64,000 nt of DNA. It comes from Rhodococcus sp. IEGM 1381. GTDB lineage: Bacteria > Actinomycetota > Actinomycetes > Mycobacteriales > Mycobacteriaceae. The notes below the pieces were generated by a model. The model was given only the letters and a program-made list of their open reading frames with translations, made no database searches and had not been told where the DNA came from. The stretch covers positions 1 through 64,000 of the forward strand of contig NZ_JASHKQ010000011.1 of NCBI RefSeq assembly GCF_030056795.1, in the 5' to 3' direction. The position numbers were made by a program, and so were the translations under genes. Below are positions 45,597 to 55,000 of the stretch, piece after piece; the stretch's first letter is position 1; each line of letters begins with the position of its first letter.

Positions 45597-47161
45597 CGAG
45601 CGACCACCTTGTCTGTGTTGTTGCCGGCGGTGTTCGCCGAGGTTGCGGAGGTGAGGTCTGCACTGGCGACGCTACGGTACGCATCCAGATCGAACTGCTT
45701 GGTGATTCTGCGGAACTCGAACGTGAAGCCGGGCCACAGTGTCGTGTTGTTACCGTGCTTGTCGAGGTACCAGCTTGCGCAGCCGCCGTTCATCCAGACG
45801 CTCTTGGACAGCTGGTCCTGCAGAGTCACGTTGTACTCGTCCTGCACGTCCTTGCGCACCTCGATGGTGCCGATGTCGTGCTTGTCGATGGTGTTCAGCG
45901 CGTCGACCAAGTAGTTGATCTGCGACTCGATCATGAAGACCATCGAGGTATGTCCCAGACCGGTGTTGGGGCCCACCAGGAAGAACATGTTGGGGAAGTT
46001 CGCCACCGCTGCGCCCTTGTAGCCCTGCTGACCGCCGTCCTCGAATGTCTCGGCCAGTGTCCGGCCGTCCTTGCCGGTGATTCCGCGGTAGGCGGGGGAG
46101 TCGGTGACGTGGAAGCCGGTGGCGACGACGAGTGCGTCGATCGGCCGCTCGGTGCCGTCCTTGGTCACGATGGATCCTTTGCGGACCTCCGCGATGCCGT
46201 CGGTGACGAGATCGACGTTGCTCTGGGCGAGAGCCGGGTAGTACGCGTTCGAGATCAGCATGCGCTTGCAGCCGATGCGGAAGTTCGGCGTCACCTTGGC
46301 GCGTAACGCCTTGTCCTTGATCTGGGTACGCAGGTGATTCTCCGACGCCCACTGCAGGGGCTTCATGAAGGCCGGAGCCTTGGCCAGTCCGACGACCTGG
46401 GTCTCACGCATCGCGTAGATGCCGGCGCGAGACAGACGCTGGAAGCCGGGAACGTGCTTGAAGGCGAAGCGCTCGAGCTTGGTGTACGGACGATCGGCGC
46501 GCGGGAGGATCCACGGCGCGGTGCGCTGGTACACGTCGAGGTGTGTCACCTGGCCCGCGATGGCGGGCACGATCTGGATTGCCGACGCGCCGGTGCCGAT
46601 GACGGCGACGCGCTTGCCGGCAAGGGAGACGTCGTGGTTCCACTGGGCGGAGTGGAAGACGTCGCCCTCGAAGTCGTGAATGCCCTTGATGTCGGGCAGA
46701 TTCGGTTCACACAGTGCGCCGACGGCCGAGACGACGATCTTTGCGGTGTAGTTGCCGGAGGTGGTCTCGACGTCCCAGCGGTTGGTCTCGGCGTTCCAGC
46801 GAGCCGAGGTCACATCCGTGCCGAACACGTGCTTGTCCATGACGCCGTACTTGCGGGCCACCCCGGCGATGTACTTCTGGATCTCGGGCTGCGTGGAGAA
46901 CGACCGGGTCCAGTCGGGGTTCAGGGCGAACGAGTAGGAGTACAGGTGCGACGGCACGTCGCAGGCGGCCCCGGGGTAGGTGTTGTCGCGCCAGGTGCCG
47001 CCGACGTCGTGGCCGCGTTCGATGACGACGAAGTCCTTCTTGCCTGCCTTCGTCAGCTTGATCGCGGCACCGAGGCCGGCGAATCCGCTGCCGATGATCA
47101 GCGTATCGACGTGACGCGGCGACGTTGCACGGTCCGAAGTGTCTGTTACGGGAAGACTCAT
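45593..47161 (-). CDS. Flavin Baeyer-Villiger-type monooxygenase
   Basis: 522 aa. G-S-G-F-A-G-L-G near residues 23-30 binds FAD. F-E-G-D-V-F-H-S-A-Q-W near residues 153-163 matches the type I BVMO fingerprint F-x-G-x-x-x-H-x-x-x-W, with Asn where Pro or Asp is usual next. G-T-G-A-S-A near 177 is the NADPH loop. This is the EthA/MymA size and style. It heads an operon with SDR and esterase, opposite a TetR gene, as seen for other ketone or fatty-lipid oxidation units. Confidence 0.9.
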   Translation of the reverse strand: MSLPVTDTSDRATSPRHVDTLIIGSGFAGLGAAIKLTKAGKKDFVVIERGHDVGGTWRDNTYPGAACDVPSHLYSYSFALNPDWTRSFSTQPEIQKYIAGVARKYGVMDKHVFGTDVTSARWNAETNRWDVETTSGNYTAKIVVSAVGALCEPNLPDIKGIHDFEGDVFHSAQWNHDVSLAGKRVAVIGTGASAIQIVPAIAGQVTHLDVYQRTAPWILPRADRPYTKLERFAFKHVPGFQRLSRAGIYAMRETQVVGLAKAPAFMKPLQWASENHLRTQIKDKALRAKVTPNFRIGCKRMLISNAYYPALAQSNVDLVTDGIAEVRKGSIVTKDGTERPIDALVVATGFHVTDSPAYRGITGKDGRTLAETFEDGGQQGYKGAAVANFPNMFFLVGPNTGLGHTSMVFMIESQINYLVDALNTIDKHDIGTIEVRKDVQDEYNVTLQDQLSKSVWMNGGCASWYLDKHGNNTTLWPGFTFEFRRITKQFDLDAYRSVASADLTSATSANTAGNNTDKVVAR

Positions 47162-47180
47162 GTAGGGGAGCGTAGAAGCT

Positions 47181-47209
47181 TATTGAGTGTGAGTCAATAG
47201 TTGTTGACT
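47181..47209. promoter_or_regulatory. Nested palindromes between the monooxygenase and tetR genes
   Basis: TATTGA-N7-TCAATA (47181-47199) and AGTCAA-N6-TTGACT (47192-47209) overlap in a 69-bp AT-rich divergent spacer. They are good candidates for the operator of the adjacent TetR-type regulator, covering both promoters. Confidence 0.6.
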
Positions 47210-47230
47210 AATATTCAGTAGGGTGGTTGC

Positions 47231-47878
47231 ATGGCGTTCGTGAACAGCCCCGGCGCATCCACGACGAAGAGGACCAGACTCAGTCCTGAGCAACGCCGAG
47301 CTCAGCTGATCGAGCTCGGCACCGAGATGCTGGCCGACCGCCCACTCGAACAGATCTCCGTCGAAGACATCGCAGACCAAGCAGGTGTTTCCCGAGGACT
47401 ACTGTTCCACTATTTTTCGTCCAAGCAGGAGTTTCACCTCGAAATAGTTCGCGAGGCCTCCCGGTCGATGATCGAACGCACCGCCCCCGATCCCGGCCTC
47501 GAACCCTTCGAGATTCTCCGCGACTCCATCGCCAACTACGTCGACTACGTCACCGAGAAGCGCGACACCTTCATCTCCCTGCTTCGCGGCACCGCGAGCG
47601 GAGACCCCCTGATGCGCGAGGTGTTCGAGCAGACCCGCACCACCATGGCCGAGCGCACCCTCGTCCAACTCGCCGGCCTCGACATGGAAGTGACCCCCAC
47701 CATCGACCTCGCCGTCCGCGGCTGGATCGCCTTCGTGGAGGAAGCGACCATCACCTGGCTGCGGGATCCCCACATCAGCCGTGACGAACTCATCGACCTC
47801 AATGTCAATGCCCTGCCGGCCGTCGCCCTGGCACCGAGCATGATCTCCGCACTCCTGGGAGCCGACGCCGACGCCTGA
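47231..47878 (+). CDS. TetR-family transcriptional regulator
   Basis: 215 aa. The N-terminal helix-turn-helix is near residues 25-65: R-R-A-Q-L-I-E-L-G-T-E-M-L, I-S-V-E-D-I-A-D-Q-A-G-V-S-R-G-L-L-F-H-Y-F-S-S-K-Q-E-F. The rest is the variable ligand-binding domain. It probably represses the divergent monooxygenase operon and itself. The inducer is unknown. Confidence 0.9.
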   Translation: MAFVNSPGASTTKRTRLSPEQRRAQLIELGTEMLADRPLEQISVEDIADQAGVSRGLLFHYFSSKQEFHLEIVREASRSMIERTAPDPGLEPFEILRDSIANYVDYVTEKRDTFISLLRGTASGDPLMREVFEQTRTTMAERTLVQLAGLDMEVTPTIDLAVRGWIAFVEEATITWLRDPHISRDELIDLNVNALPAVALAPSMISALLGADADA

Positions 47879-47909
47879 GCGCGCCCCCACCGCGACGTCC
47901 CGCCCCCGA

Positions 47910-47961
47910 TGCCCGCCCCCGCCCGCTGCCCGCCCCCGCCCCCCGCTGCCCGCCCCCGCCC
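47910..47961. repeat. Three 15-bp copies of a C-rich sequence with G-quadruplex potential
   Basis: TGCCCGCCCCCGCCC is repeated exactly at 47910-47924, 47927-47941 and 47947-47961, with 2-5 nt between. The complementary strand has many G-runs of three or more, so a G-quadruplex is possible. It directly abuts the palindromic repeat that starts at 47962, downstream of tetR. Confidence 0.7.
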
Positions 47962-48012
47962 GCGTCAATGGACCATTGCACCGCTCAGACGTATGCAAGG
48001 GTCCATTCACGT
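47962..48012 (+). repeat. 51-bp palindromic repeat, copy 3 (pair B)
   Basis: GCGTCAATGGACC and GGTCCATTCACGT form the arms, with imperfect pairing near the ends. The core CAGACGTATGCA is on the plus strand. It lies between convergent tetR and kgd and is in the opposite orientation to pair A at 17358-17472. Confidence 0.85.
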
Positions 48013-48025
48013 AGCCGCTCGCTCT

Positions 48026-48076
48026 GCGTCAATGGACCATTCCACTGCTCAGACGTATGCAAGGGTCCATTGACGC
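48026..48076 (+). repeat. 51-bp palindromic repeat, copy 4 (pair B)
   Basis: Same size, orientation and core as copy 3, separated from it by 13 nt. GCGTCAATGGACC and GGTCCATTGACGC are perfect 13-bp arms. The pair totals 115 bp, equal to pair A. Confidence 0.85.
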
Positions 48077-48092
48077 GGAACGGGAGCCCAGC

Positions 48093-48137
48093 AACGACAA
48101 CAGCGGCCCACTTCCGAAGAAGTGGGCCGCTGTCGTT
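48093..48137 (-). terminator. Terminator after kgd
   Basis: A 14-bp perfect stem (CAGCGGCCCACTTC and its complement) with a 4-nt loop is extended by AACGA/TCGTT after a small bulge. It begins 12 bp past the end of kgd, between it and the repeat pair. Confidence 0.8.
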
Positions 48138-48148
48138 ACCGAACGTCT

Positions 48149-51100
48149 CTAGCCTTGGCCGACTGCGTTGAAGGCCTCGTCGATGATTTCGAGTTGCTCG
48201 ACGGCGTGCACCTTGCTCGAGCCCGAAGACGGTGCGGACATTGCGCGACGGGAGATGCGCTTGATGCCGACCAGCTTCTCGGGCATGAGCTCGGGGAGTG
48301 CGAGACCGAAGAACGGCCATGCACCCTGGTTCGCAGGCTCTTCCTGAACCCAACGGAATTCCGTTGCGTTCGGGTAGCTCTCGAGCGCTTCCCGGATCCG
48401 GCGGACCGGCACGGGGTACAGCTGCTCGACGCGAACGATCGCGACGTCTTCGCGGTTGTCCTTCTGCTTGCGAGCGAGGAGCTCGTAGTAGAGCTTGCCG
48501 CTGACCATCAGCACTCGCTTGACCGCGCTGCGGTCACCGGTGCCGGTGTCGTAGGTGGGCTCGTCGAACACCGAGTGGAACTTGCCGTCGGTGAAGTCCT
48601 CGATGTTGCTCACTGCTGCCTTGTTGCGCAGCATCGACTTCGGGGTGAAGACGATCAGCGGGCGACGAATGCCGTCACGCGCGTGCCTGCGCAGCAGGTG
48701 GAAGTAGTTCGCGGGGGTCGAGGGGAGTGCGACGGTCATCGAGCCCTCGGCGCACAGCGTCAGGAAGCGTTCGATGCGTCCTGAGGTGTGGTCGGGACCC
48801 TGGCCCTCGTGGCCGTGCGGCAGCAGCAGCACGACGTCGGAGAGCTGACCCCACTTGGCTTCGCCGGAGGAGATGAACTCGTCGATGATGGACTGCGCGC
48901 CGTTGACGAAATCGCCGAACTGCGCTTCCCACATCACCAGCGCGTCCGGGTTGCCCACGGAGTAGCCGTACTCGAAGCCGACGGCCGCGAACTCGCTCAA
49001 CGCGGAGTCGTAGACCATGAACTTGCCGGGGTTGTCGCTGCCGATGTTCTGCAGCGGGGTGTACTCGGCACCGGTCTTGCGGTCGATGATCACCGAGTGC
49101 CGCTGGGTGAACGTGCCGCGGCGGGTGTCCTGGCCGGAGAAGCGAATATTGCGTCCCTCGTCCACCAACGATCCGAGTGCCAACAGTTCGCCGAAGGCCC
49201 AGTCGACCTTGCCCTCGTACGACATCTCACGACGCTTCTCGAGCACCGGCTTGACGCGCGGGTGCACGTTGAAGCCGTCGGGGACGTTCAAATGGGCGTC
49301 GCCGATGCGGTGCAGGACAGCCTTGTCGACGGCCGTGGTGAGCTTGGCGGGCAGCTGCTGGTCGAGTTCGACCGATTCGCTGGGCTCCGGGGTGTACTTC
49401 TCGAGTTCGCGTACCTCGTTGAAGACGCGTTCGAGCTGACCCTGGTAGTCGCGAAGAGCATCCTCGGCTTCCTTGAGCGAGATGTCTCCACGGCCGATGA
49501 GCGATTCGGTGTAGCTCTTGCGGACGCTGCGCTTGGTGTCGATCACGTCGTACATCGCCGGCTGGGTCATCGAGGGGTCGTCGCCCTCGTTGTGACCGCG
49601 ACGGCGGTAGCAGATCATGTCGATGACGACGTCCTTGTGGAACTTCTGACGGAAGTCCACCGCCAGCTGAGCGACCCAGGCGCAGGCCTCGGGGTCGTCG
49701 CCGTTGACGTGGAAGATCGGCGCGGCGATCATCTTGGCCACATCGGTGCAGTACTCGGACGAACGCGAGAACTCCGGCGACGTGGTGAAGCCGACCTGGT
49801 TGTTGACGACGATGTGCACTGTTCCACCGGTGCGGTAACCCCGCAGATCGGACAGGTTCAGTGTTTCGGCGACAACGCCCTGGCCGGCGAAGGCAGCATC
49901 TCCGTGCAACATCAACGGCAAGACTGAGTAGCCACCCTGGCCGGTGCCCTTGTCGTGCAGGTCCTGCTTGGCGCGGACGAGTCCCTCGAGAACAGGGTCG
50001 ACGGCTTCGAGGTGCGACGGGTTCGCCGTGAGCGAGACCTTGATGTCGTTCTCGCCGAACATCTGGATGTACGTACCCTCGGCGCCGAGGTGGTACTTCA
50101 CGTCGCCGGAGCCGTGTGCGGCAGCCGGGTTCATGTTGCCTTCGAACTCGGTGAAGATCTTCGAGTAGGGCTTGCCGACGATGTTCGCGAGCACGTTGAG
50201 TCGGCCGCGGTGCGGCATACCGATGACAACCTCGTCGAGGGCGTACTCGGCGCTCTGGTCGATGACGGAGTCCATCATCGGAATGACCGCTTCCGCGCCT
50301 TCGAGCGAGAAGCGCTTCTGGCCGACGTACTTGGTCTGCAGGAAGGTCTCGAAAGCCTCGGCCGCGTTGAGCTTGCTCAGAATGTACTTCTGTTGCGCCA
50401 CAGTCGGTTTGACGTGCTTTGCCTCGACGCGCTCCTGCAGCCACGAGACCTGCTCGGTCTCGAGGATGTGGGTGTACTCGACGCCGACGTGGCGGCAGTA
50501 CGAGTCGCGCAGCACGCTGAGCACGTCGCGAAGCTTCATCTTGTCCCGGCCGTGGAATCCGCCGACCTTGAACTCGCGGTCGAGGTCCCACAGCGTGAGG
50601 TCGTGGCTGATCACGTCGAGGTCCGGGTGCATCCGGAACTTGTCCTTGGTGAACTGCAACGGATCGGTGTCGGCCATGAGGTGACCGCGGTTGCGGTACG
50701 CCGCGATGAGCTCGAGCACGCGGGTGTTCTTGTCGACCGTGCCCTCGGGCAGATCCTTGCGCCAGCGGATGGGCTCGTACGGGATCTTGAGCGAGTGGAA
50801 CAGCTCGTCGTAGAACTCGTCGCTGATCAACAGGTTGTGGATCGTCTTGAGGAAGTCACCCGACTCGGCACCCTGAATGATGCGGTGGTCGTAGGTCGAG
50901 GTCAGTGTCATGAGCTTGCCCACGCCGAACTCGGCGAGACGCTCGTCGCTGGCACCCTGGAACTCCGCTGGGTACTCCATTGCTCCGGCACCGATGATGG
51001 CACCCTGGCCGTTCATCAGACGCGGCACCGAGTGCACGGTTCCGATTCCGCCGGGGTTGGTCAGCGAAATGGTGACGCCCTGGAAGTCCTCACCGGTGAG

Positions 51101-51970
51101 CTTGCCGTCGCGGGCGCGCCGGACGATGTCCTCGTACGCGTTGTAGAACTGCGTGAACGTGAAGTTCTGCGTGTTCTTGATGGCGGCGACGACGAGCGAG
51201 CGGTTGCCGTCCTTGCCGGGCAGGTCGATCGCCAGACCGAGGTTGATCGCGGCCGGAGTAACGGCGTTCGGCTTACCGTCGACCTCGGCGAAGTGGCGGT
51301 TCATGTTCGGGAACGCCTTGACGGCCTGCACGATGGCGTAGCCGAGCAGGTGGGTGAACGAGATCTTGCCACCGCGGGTACGAGCGAGGTGGTTGTTGAT
51401 GACGAGACGGTTGTCCACCATCAACTTCGCCGGAATCGCACGCACACTGGTTGCAGTCGGAATCTGCAGCGAGGCCGACATGTTCTTCGCTACCGCTGCT
51501 GCTGCGCCGCGCAGGATCTTGCTCGACTCTTCGCCGAATTCGGCTGCTGCAGGGGCTGACTTCGCCGGAGCGGCCTTCTTCTCGGCAGGCTTTGCAGCGG
51601 CGGCAGGCTTCGCGGGCTCGGCCTTGGGAGCGGCGGCTTTCGGGGCAGCCTTGGGTGCTGCGGCTTTCGGAGCGTCGGCCTTGGGAGCGCTGTCCTTTTG
51701 CGGAGCCGAGGCGGCAGGCTTGGCGGGAGGCGCGGGTGCTGCGGGGGGAGCGGACTTGGCCGAACTACCGTTCGAGGCTGCGCCGTTGCTGTTACCGGAC
51801 GCACCGTTCGAGCTGACGGCGGTCTCGTCGGCCACGGCCTCGGGGTCGTAATCGGTGAGGAACTCGTGCCAGCTCGCGTCGACGGAGGAAGGGTCTTGCT
51901 TGAATCGCTGGTACATCTCGTCGACCAGCCATTGATTCTGTCCGAATTGGGTAGTAGAGCTGCTGCTCAC
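48149..51970 (-). CDS. kgd: Multifunctional 2-oxoglutarate dehydrogenase E1/decarboxylase (Kgd/SucA)
   Basis: 1273 aa, the fused form known in mycobacteria and corynebacteria. A short N-terminal helix ([11 protein letters not shown]) leads to an Ala/Pro/Lys-rich linker (about 45-150). An E2-like acyltransferase domain runs about 160-385 ([14 protein letters not shown]). The thiamine-diphosphate E1 part follows (about 500-1270), with G-M-P-H-R-G-R-L-N near residue 580 and [10 protein letters not shown] near residue 680. It decarboxylates 2-oxoglutarate in the TCA cycle. ATG at 51970. Confidence 0.96.
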   Translation of the reverse strand: MSSSSTTQFGQNQWLVDEMYQRFKQDPSSVDASWHEFLTDYDPEAVADETAVSSNGASGNSNGAASNGSSAKSAPPAAPAPPAKPAASAPQKDSAPKADAPKAAAPKAAPKAAAPKAEPAKPAAAAKPAEKKAAPAKSAPAAAEFGEESSKILRGAAAAVAKNMSASLQIPTATSVRAIPAKLMVDNRLVINNHLARTRGGKISFTHLLGYAIVQAVKAFPNMNRHFAEVDGKPNAVTPAAINLGLAIDLPGKDGNRSLVVAAIKNTQNFTFTQFYNAYEDIVRRARDGKLTGEDFQGVTISLTNPGGIGTVHSVPRLMNGQGAIIGAGAMEYPAEFQGASDERLAEFGVGKLMTLTSTYDHRIIQGAESGDFLKTIHNLLISDEFYDELFHSLKIPYEPIRWRKDLPEGTVDKNTRVLELIAAYRNRGHLMADTDPLQFTKDKFRMHPDLDVISHDLTLWDLDREFKVGGFHGRDKMKLRDVLSVLRDSYCRHVGVEYTHILETEQVSWLQERVEAKHVKPTVAQQKYILSKLNAAEAFETFLQTKYVGQKRFSLEGAEAVIPMMDSVIDQSAEYALDEVVIGMPHRGRLNVLANIVGKPYSKIFTEFEGNMNPAAAHGSGDVKYHLGAEGTYIQMFGENDIKVSLTANPSHLEAVDPVLEGLVRAKQDLHDKGTGQGGYSVLPLMLHGDAAFAGQGVVAETLNLSDLRGYRTGGTVHIVVNNQVGFTTSPEFSRSSEYCTDVAKMIAAPIFHVNGDDPEACAWVAQLAVDFRQKFHKDVVIDMICYRRRGHNEGDDPSMTQPAMYDVIDTKRSVRKSYTESLIGRGDISLKEAEDALRDYQGQLERVFNEVRELEKYTPEPSESVELDQQLPAKLTTAVDKAVLHRIGDAHLNVPDGFNVHPRVKPVLEKRREMSYEGKVDWAFGELLALGSLVDEGRNIRFSGQDTRRGTFTQRHSVIIDRKTGAEYTPLQNIGSDNPGKFMVYDSALSEFAAVGFEYGYSVGNPDALVMWEAQFGDFVNGAQSIIDEFISSGEAKWGQLSDVVLLLPHGHEGQGPDHTSGRIERFLTLCAEGSMTVALPSTPANYFHLLRRHARDGIRRPLIVFTPKSMLRNKAAVSNIEDFTDGKFHSVFDEPTYDTGTGDRSAVKRVLMVSGKLYYELLARKQKDNREDVAIVRVEQLYPVPVRRIREALESYPNATEFRWVQEEPANQGAWPFFGLALPELMPEKLVGIKRISRRAMSAPSSGSSKVHAVEQLEIIDEAFNAVGQG

Positions 51971-52080
51971 GGCAGTAGTTCGCCTCGTTTCTGTCTTCGT
52001 TCCCGTTCAGCGCGCGTACAAGTCCAGGCTAGACCTTTGGTCCAGCTCACGTGCGCCCGGGACGTAGCTGTGATATGTAC

Positions 52081-55000
52081 TCACCGGTAACCATCGGCCT
52101 CGTTGTCGATGACTCCTTGGACTATCGAATTATTCCCCCGGTTCGTTTCGGCCGCAGTCCACAACCGGGCGTAGAAACCGCCCTGGGCGCGAAGTTCCGA
52201 ATGTCGTCCGGTCTCCACGATACGTCCGCCGTCCACGACGACGATCAGATCTGCTCGTGCGGCGGTCGCCAATCGGTGTGCGACCACCACTGCCGTGCGC
52301 GTGCGTACGACGGCATCACTGGCCGCGAGCACGGTGCGTTCGGCAGCCGGATCTAGCGTGGCGGTTGCCTCGTCGAGGAGGAGCAGATCGGGGTCGACCA
52401 GTTCGGCTCGCGCCAGCGCGATCAGTTGCCGTTGGCCTGCAGAGAGCCCCTGGCCTCGCTCTCCGACGGGTTGGTTCATACCGCCGCGAAGTGCAGCGAT
52501 GGTGGTCAGAGCGCCCACCGAGCGAGCCGCGTTCTCGATGTCGGCGCGGCTGGCATCGGGTCTGCCGTAGGCGATGTTCGACGCAACGGTTCCGGTGAAC
52601 AAGTGCGCTTCCTGCGGTACGACGCCCAGTCGCTGCCGATAGTCGGAGAGTCGATAGTCGCGCAGATCGTTGCCGCCGACGCGCACCGATCCGGAGGTCG
52701 GATCGTAGAAGCGGGCCAGCAGTTTCACCACGGTGGATTTACCTGCTCCGGTGCGCCCGACCAATGCGACGGTAGTGCCGGCGGGGATGGTGAGAGATAC
52801 CTCACTCAGTGCGTCGGAACGAGCTCCGGCATAGCGAAACCCCACGTCGACGAGGTCGATGTCGGCACGTAGGCGCCCGCCGGGAAGTGCGGTGGTGTTC
52901 GCGGTCGTGGCGGTTTCGATCGAACTCGCGGTGCGCAGCAGGTCGCCGATGCGTCCGACGCCGACACGTGCCTGTTGGTAACCGTCGAACACCTGCGAGA
53001 GCTGCTGAATCGGTCCGAAGAGCAGCCCGAGATACAGGACGAACGCGACGAGGGTGCCTGCGGTGGTGGTGCCCGTGGCGATCTGATGTGCCCCGACGAA
53101 CACGACGACAGCGAGGGCGATGTCGGAGAGCAGTGTGATGAGCGGAAAGAACACCGAGATTGCGGTCTGCGAGCGCATTCGGCTGGTCCGGTAACTGTCG
53201 GAGCGTTCGGCGAACCGGGATGCGGCGTACTCCTCACGCCGGTATGCCTGCGCGGCGCGCAGGCCTGTGACGTTCTCCTGGAAGTCGGCGTTGACGATCG
53301 AGATTCGCTCGCGAGACGTCGAGTACGCCGCCGAGGAGATCCGGCGGAAGATCACGGTGGCCACGGCGAGGGGCGGTACGACCGCCAACGCCACCAGGCC
53401 GAGAGTGGGGTCCGTGACGAGCAGGGCGGCCGCGATACCGATGACGGTCAACACGCTCACCACAGCGGTCGATGCCCCGGTCTGAATGAACGACGACAGT
53501 GCATCGACGTCGGTGGTCATCCGAGTCATGATGCGACCCGAGAGCTCCCGCTCGTAGTAGTCGAGGCCGAGCCGCTGAATGTGTGCGTAGCTACGCACAC
53601 GAAGACCGAAGAGCACCCGCTCGCCTGCCCGCGCGGTGATGACCGTCGTCCAACAGACGACGAACCAACTCGACGCTGCCAGTGCGACGCCGATCGACGT
53701 GGCGATCCACAGCGTGTTCGAGTCTCCGCGCGCCACTCCGCTGTCCACCGCATAGCGAACGAGCGAGGGAAAGGCGATGGAGGCCAACGAGTCGAGAGCG
53801 AGCAGAACGACCACGGCGGCGAGCAACATGCGGACCGGGCCGAGCAATCTCGACAACCGGAATCCCGGGTCGGGTCGGCGGAGATCGGACCCCGATGCGC
53901 CCGGGTCCTCAGTTGCCGGAGGCAGGGCCGCGACGGCCGCGGAAATTGCAGGTGTCGGTGCCAGCGAGCCGAACGCCCCCGCCATCGCAGTTCCGTGCCC
54001 ACCGCCACCTCCGGGCGCTGCGACGCTGCCGGGCTCGGCCGACGATTCCGGCGCGGTCTCGGGCCACAGCGTCTCGGCAGAGGGTTCCTCGATCGGGTCG
54101 TGGGCCGGCTCGGTGCCCGGTTCGTCGTCGCCACCGGCCAGGAGAGCGCGGAACAACGGACAGCGCCGGTCGAGTTCGTCGACCGTTCCGGTGTCGATGA
54201 TCCGACCGTTGTCGAGTACGGCGACGCGGTCGGCCAGTGTCAGGGTCGAACGGCGATGAGCGAGAACGAGAGTCGCCCGCGTCCGGATGCCGCGCAACGC
54301 GTCGAATATTGCGGCTTCGGTTTCCGCGTCGACGGCGGATGTGGCGTCGTCGAGAATCAGAATTCGCGGTTCCACGAGGAGGGCGCGCGCCAGGGCGATG
54401 CGCTGGCGCTGTCCTCCGGAGAGTGTGAGCCCGCGTTCGCCGACCAGGCTGTCGTATCTCTCGGGCAATGCGTCGATGAAGGTGGAGGCCTGCGCCAGGC
54501 GCGCCGCGCGTTCGATGTCGTCGGCAGTGGCGTCGGGTCTGCCGAGGGCGATGTTGGCGGCGATGGTGTCGGAGAACAGGAACGGCTCGTCGAACACCAA
54601 GGACACCGCCTCGCGCAGTGACGTGGAGTCGAGGTCGTCGATATCGATGGAGGTGCCGTCGGACGTCAGCTCGATGTGCCCCTGGGCAGGACGGTAGAAG
54701 CGGGGGAGCAGGAGGGCGAGTGCGGTTTTCCCGGAACCCGCATGTCCGACGACGGCAACGGTCTCCCCGGGTGAGATGGTCAGGCTCAGATCGGTGAGTA
54801 CGTCCCGCTCGGGCTCGAACCCGAACGACACCTCGCGGATGCGAACCCCGAGAGGTCCGTCCGGCAAGGAAAGAGGCTGCGCCGGTTCCGGGTCGGACGG
54901 CTCGGTGTCGACCACCTCGTAGACGCGTTCGACGGCCGCGCGGGAGAGTTGGGCCATGATCACCACGGACGAGACGGTTCGGGTGACGGCGGACAGGGTG

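Noticed and set aside
47962-48076. Insertion-sequence or integron remnant
   Set aside because: No transposase or integrase nearby, no target duplication recognised; repeats are equal-length intergenic palindromes.
49955-51559. Long open frame on the plus strand inside kgd
   Set aside because: It mirrors codon bias of kgd on the other strand, has no ribosome binding site and encodes no recognisable domain.
52975-54621. 548-codon plus-strand frame inside the fused exporter
   Set aside because: High-GC antisense shadow; the minus strand encodes clear ABC exporter domains.
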